A DNA stretch of 7,803 nt from Gallionella sp. (GTDB taxonomy: Bacteria > Pseudomonadota > Gammaproteobacteria > Burkholderiales > Gallionellaceae). This document shows, one piece after another, positions 5,889 through 7,803 of this stretch. The position numbers were made by a program, and so were the translations under genes. How positions within the stretch are numbered: the first letter of the stretch is position 1; every line of letters begins with the position of its first letter. The notes under the pieces were generated by a model. It was not told the origin of the DNA. It saw only the letters and a list, made by a program, of their open reading frames with translations, and did no database searches. Where the stretch lies: positions 1 through 7,803 of the forward strand of contig JAUYGW010000236.1 of assembly GCA_030690245.1 (NCBI GenBank). The letters are read 5' to 3'.

Positions 5889-7298
5889 ATGGTTCTGACT
5901 TTTCTGTTTTTTCTGGGCGTGTTTGCGCTTATCGGCATCGCCTCGATTTTCAGCAGCCGTGGCACCAAGCAGGATTATTACCTGGCCAGCAGTTCGGTGG
6001 CACCCTCGCTGGTCGGCTTGTCGGCGGTTGCCACCAACAACAGCGGCTTCATGTTCATCGGTGTCATCGGTTACACCTATGCGACCGGCCTGGCTTCCAT
6101 CTGGCTGATGCTGGGCTGGATTGCGGGAGATTACCTGTCATCCATTTTTGTGCATGGCCGTTTGCGGGCGGCGACGCAGGCTTCGGGCGAAGCCAGCTTT
6201 GCGGGGGTGCTGAGCCGCTGGAATGGCGGGCAGGGGCGCTTGTTGCAGGCAGTCATCGGCGGAATTTCGCTGCTCTTCATGCTCGCTTATGCCAGCGCGC
6301 AACTGGTGGCGGGCGGGAAGGCGCTGCATGTGCTGTTCGACTGGCCGACATGGTCGGGCGCCGTCATCGGTGCGGTTCTGGTGATGGCTTACTGTTTCGC
6401 CGGCGGGATACGCGCATCCATCTGGACGGATGCGGCCCAGTCGGTGGTCATGATGCTGGCCATGGGGACGCTGTTGTTTGTGGCGACATCCAGTCTCGGC
6501 GGAGTGGGCGCGGCGATCGGTCAAATGAACGAGGTGGCGGGATTCATGGACTGGTTTCCCGGGGATATGGTGCTGCCCGGCCTTGCCGGTGGCGCGCTGT
6601 TCGCCGTCAGTTGGGCGTTTGCCGGCTTGTCTGTCATCGGCCAGCCACACATCATGATCCGCTTCATGGCGCTCAACGATGCGGGAAAAATGAACCGGGC
6701 AAGATTGTGGTACTACCTGTGGTTTACCGCTTTCTATGCGATGGCAACCGGTGTCGGCCTGCTGTCCCGGGTATATCTCAACGATCCCGGCACGTTCGAT
6801 GCCGAACTGGCGCTGCCTGCCATGGCCCTGCAATTGCTCCCGCCGGCCATGGTGGGCCTGATACTGGCCGGAATCTTCGCCGCCACGATTTCCACGGCAG
6901 ACTCCCTGATTCTCGGCTGCTCTTCCGCGCTGACCCACGATTTGCTTCCGCACGGGGTGGAAAATACCAGGCTGATAAAAGCCGGGACGGCAGTCATCAC
7001 GCTGGTCGCCCTGTCGTGGGCGTTACTCAACACGCAAAGCGTATTCAGCCTGGTCGTCATGGCCTGGTCCGGTTTGGCCAGCGCGTTCGCTCCCTTGCTG
7101 ATCGTGCTGACCTTCGGGGGTAAACCCGGCGCGAGAATCAGCCTGGCCGCCATTTTTACCGGTTTGTCGGTTGCGCTTCTCTGGCGTTACGCCGGCTGGC
7201 ATAACGCCATTTATGAAGGGATGCCCGGCATCCTGGCCGGCCTGGCCGTGTTATCCACACACTTTCTTGGCGGTCTGCAAAGCCGGGTGGCAAGGTAG
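5889..7298 (+). CDS. Sodium:solute symporter family (PutP-like) carrier
   Basis: This 469-residue, strongly hydrophobic protein has about 12-13 likely membrane helices and the layout of the SSS (PutP/PanF) family. Landmarks are DYYLASSS (29-36), the unwound first core helix SAVATNNSGFMFIG (45-58), AYCFAGGIRASIWTD (167-181) and AATISTADSLILGCSSALTHD (331-351). S335 and T336 align with PutP S340 and T341, which hold Na+. The residue aligned with PutP D55 is N50 (ATNNSG against ASDMSG), a notable change. Such carriers take up proline, pantothenate and other solutes with sodium. Its place after ectC suggests uptake or recapture of ectoine or another compatible solute, but proline remains possible. 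The ribosome binding site is weak (GAGAAAG at 5873-5879), so translation may depend on ectC or on the hairpin before it. It ends at TAG 7296-7298 and converges on the ATPase gene. Confidence 0.88.
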   Translation: MVLTFLFFLGVFALIGIASIFSSRGTKQDYYLASSSVAPSLVGLSAVATNNSGFMFIGVIGYTYATGLASIWLMLGWIAGDYLSSIFVHGRLRAATQASGEASFAGVLSRWNGGQGRLLQAVIGGISLLFMLAYASAQLVAGGKALHVLFDWPTWSGAVIGAVLVMAYCFAGGIRASIWTDAAQSVVMMLAMGTLLFVATSSLGGVGAAIGQMNEVAGFMDWFPGDMVLPGLAGGALFAVSWAFAGLSVIGQPHIMIRFMALNDAGKMNRARLWYYLWFTAFYAMATGVGLLSRVYLNDPGTFDAELALPAMALQLLPPAMVGLILAGIFAATISTADSLILGCSSALTHDLLPHGVENTRLIKAGTAVITLVALSWALLNTQSVFSLVVMAWSGLASAFAPLLIVLTFGGKPGARISLAAIFTGLSVALLWRYAGWHNAIYEGMPGILAGLAVLSTHFLGGLQSRVAR

Positions 7299-7313
7299 GC
7301 CAGGCTGCCTTGC
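7290..7313 (+). other. Hairpin over the symporter stop codon
   Basis: GCAAGGTAG (7290-7298) can pair with CTGCCTTGC (7305-7313), nine base pairs with one U-G wobble and a six-base loop. The left arm contains the stop codon. No T run follows, so it is unlikely to be a classic terminator; it may protect the 3' end of the operon messenger. Confidence 0.4.
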
Positions 7314-7354
7314 GGCGGCGAGACACACGAGGAAGGGGGCGGGGAAAACCGGAG

Positions 7355-7803
<449 letters not shown>

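Noticed and set aside
6138..6953. 271-codon minus-strand frame opposite the symporter
   Set aside because: It is rich in Arg, His and Gln with no family motif, and is antisense to membrane helices of a real gene.
5852..7123. 423-codon plus-strand frame overlapping the symporter gene
   Set aside because: It is a shifted-frame shadow rich in Arg, Cys, His and Gly without domain features, while the frame from 5889 gives a full SSS family protein.

Overview
The window looks like a chromosomal segment of a moderately GC-rich betaproteobacterium. The evidence is a bamC tail followed directly by a VicX/WalJ-type metallo-hydrolase, a bcp-slyD pair, a tiny Ala/Pro-rich lipoprotein and short intergenic gaps. 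A Nitrosomonadales/Gallionellaceae-like origin is my guess from the general look of the proteins; there is no rRNA or other taxonomic marker here.

Layout. Positions 1-1321 (+) hold the 3' part of bamC (outer-membrane assembly lipoprotein) and an MBL-fold hydrolase, ending at a strong bidirectional terminator (1339-1365). Positions 1389-2142 (-) hold a 36-residue lipoprotein that converges on the same terminator, and upstream of it a 163-residue conserved protein of unknown function. Positions 2143-2340 are a divergent control region with a perfect TATAAT facing each way. Positions 2341-3308 (+) encode a PrxQ/Bcp peroxiredoxin and a SlyD-like FKBP prolyl isomerase joined by an ATGA overlap: a small stress and protein-folding operon. 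Positions 3309-3490 are the leader of the next unit and carry a candidate sigma-70 promoter.

Positions 3491-7298 (+) form the centrepiece: ectA, ectB, ectC and a sodium:solute symporter (SSS) family carrier, all on one strand with gaps of 40, 44 and 82 bases. EctB transaminates aspartate semialdehyde to diaminobutyrate, EctA acetylates it, and EctC cyclises the product to the osmoprotectant ectoine. The carrier probably takes up or recaptures ectoine or a related compatible solute, although its substrate cannot be read from sequence. No ectD (hydroxyectoine), ask_ect (dedicated aspartokinase) or ectR regulator is present here. A convergent, truncated copper-type P1B ATPase gene (7355-7803, -) closes the window.

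No stretch longer than 300 bases lacks a gene. There is no tRNA, rRNA, CRISPR array, insertion sequence or phage gene. The points most worth a second look are the ectABC-symporter arrangement with mutually exclusive hairpins before the carrier gene, the TTG start of ectA without a Shine-Dalgarno sequence, the Asn replacing a key Na+-site Asp in the carrier, the peroxiredoxin lacking the usual resolving cysteine, and the back-to-back promoters before bcp.
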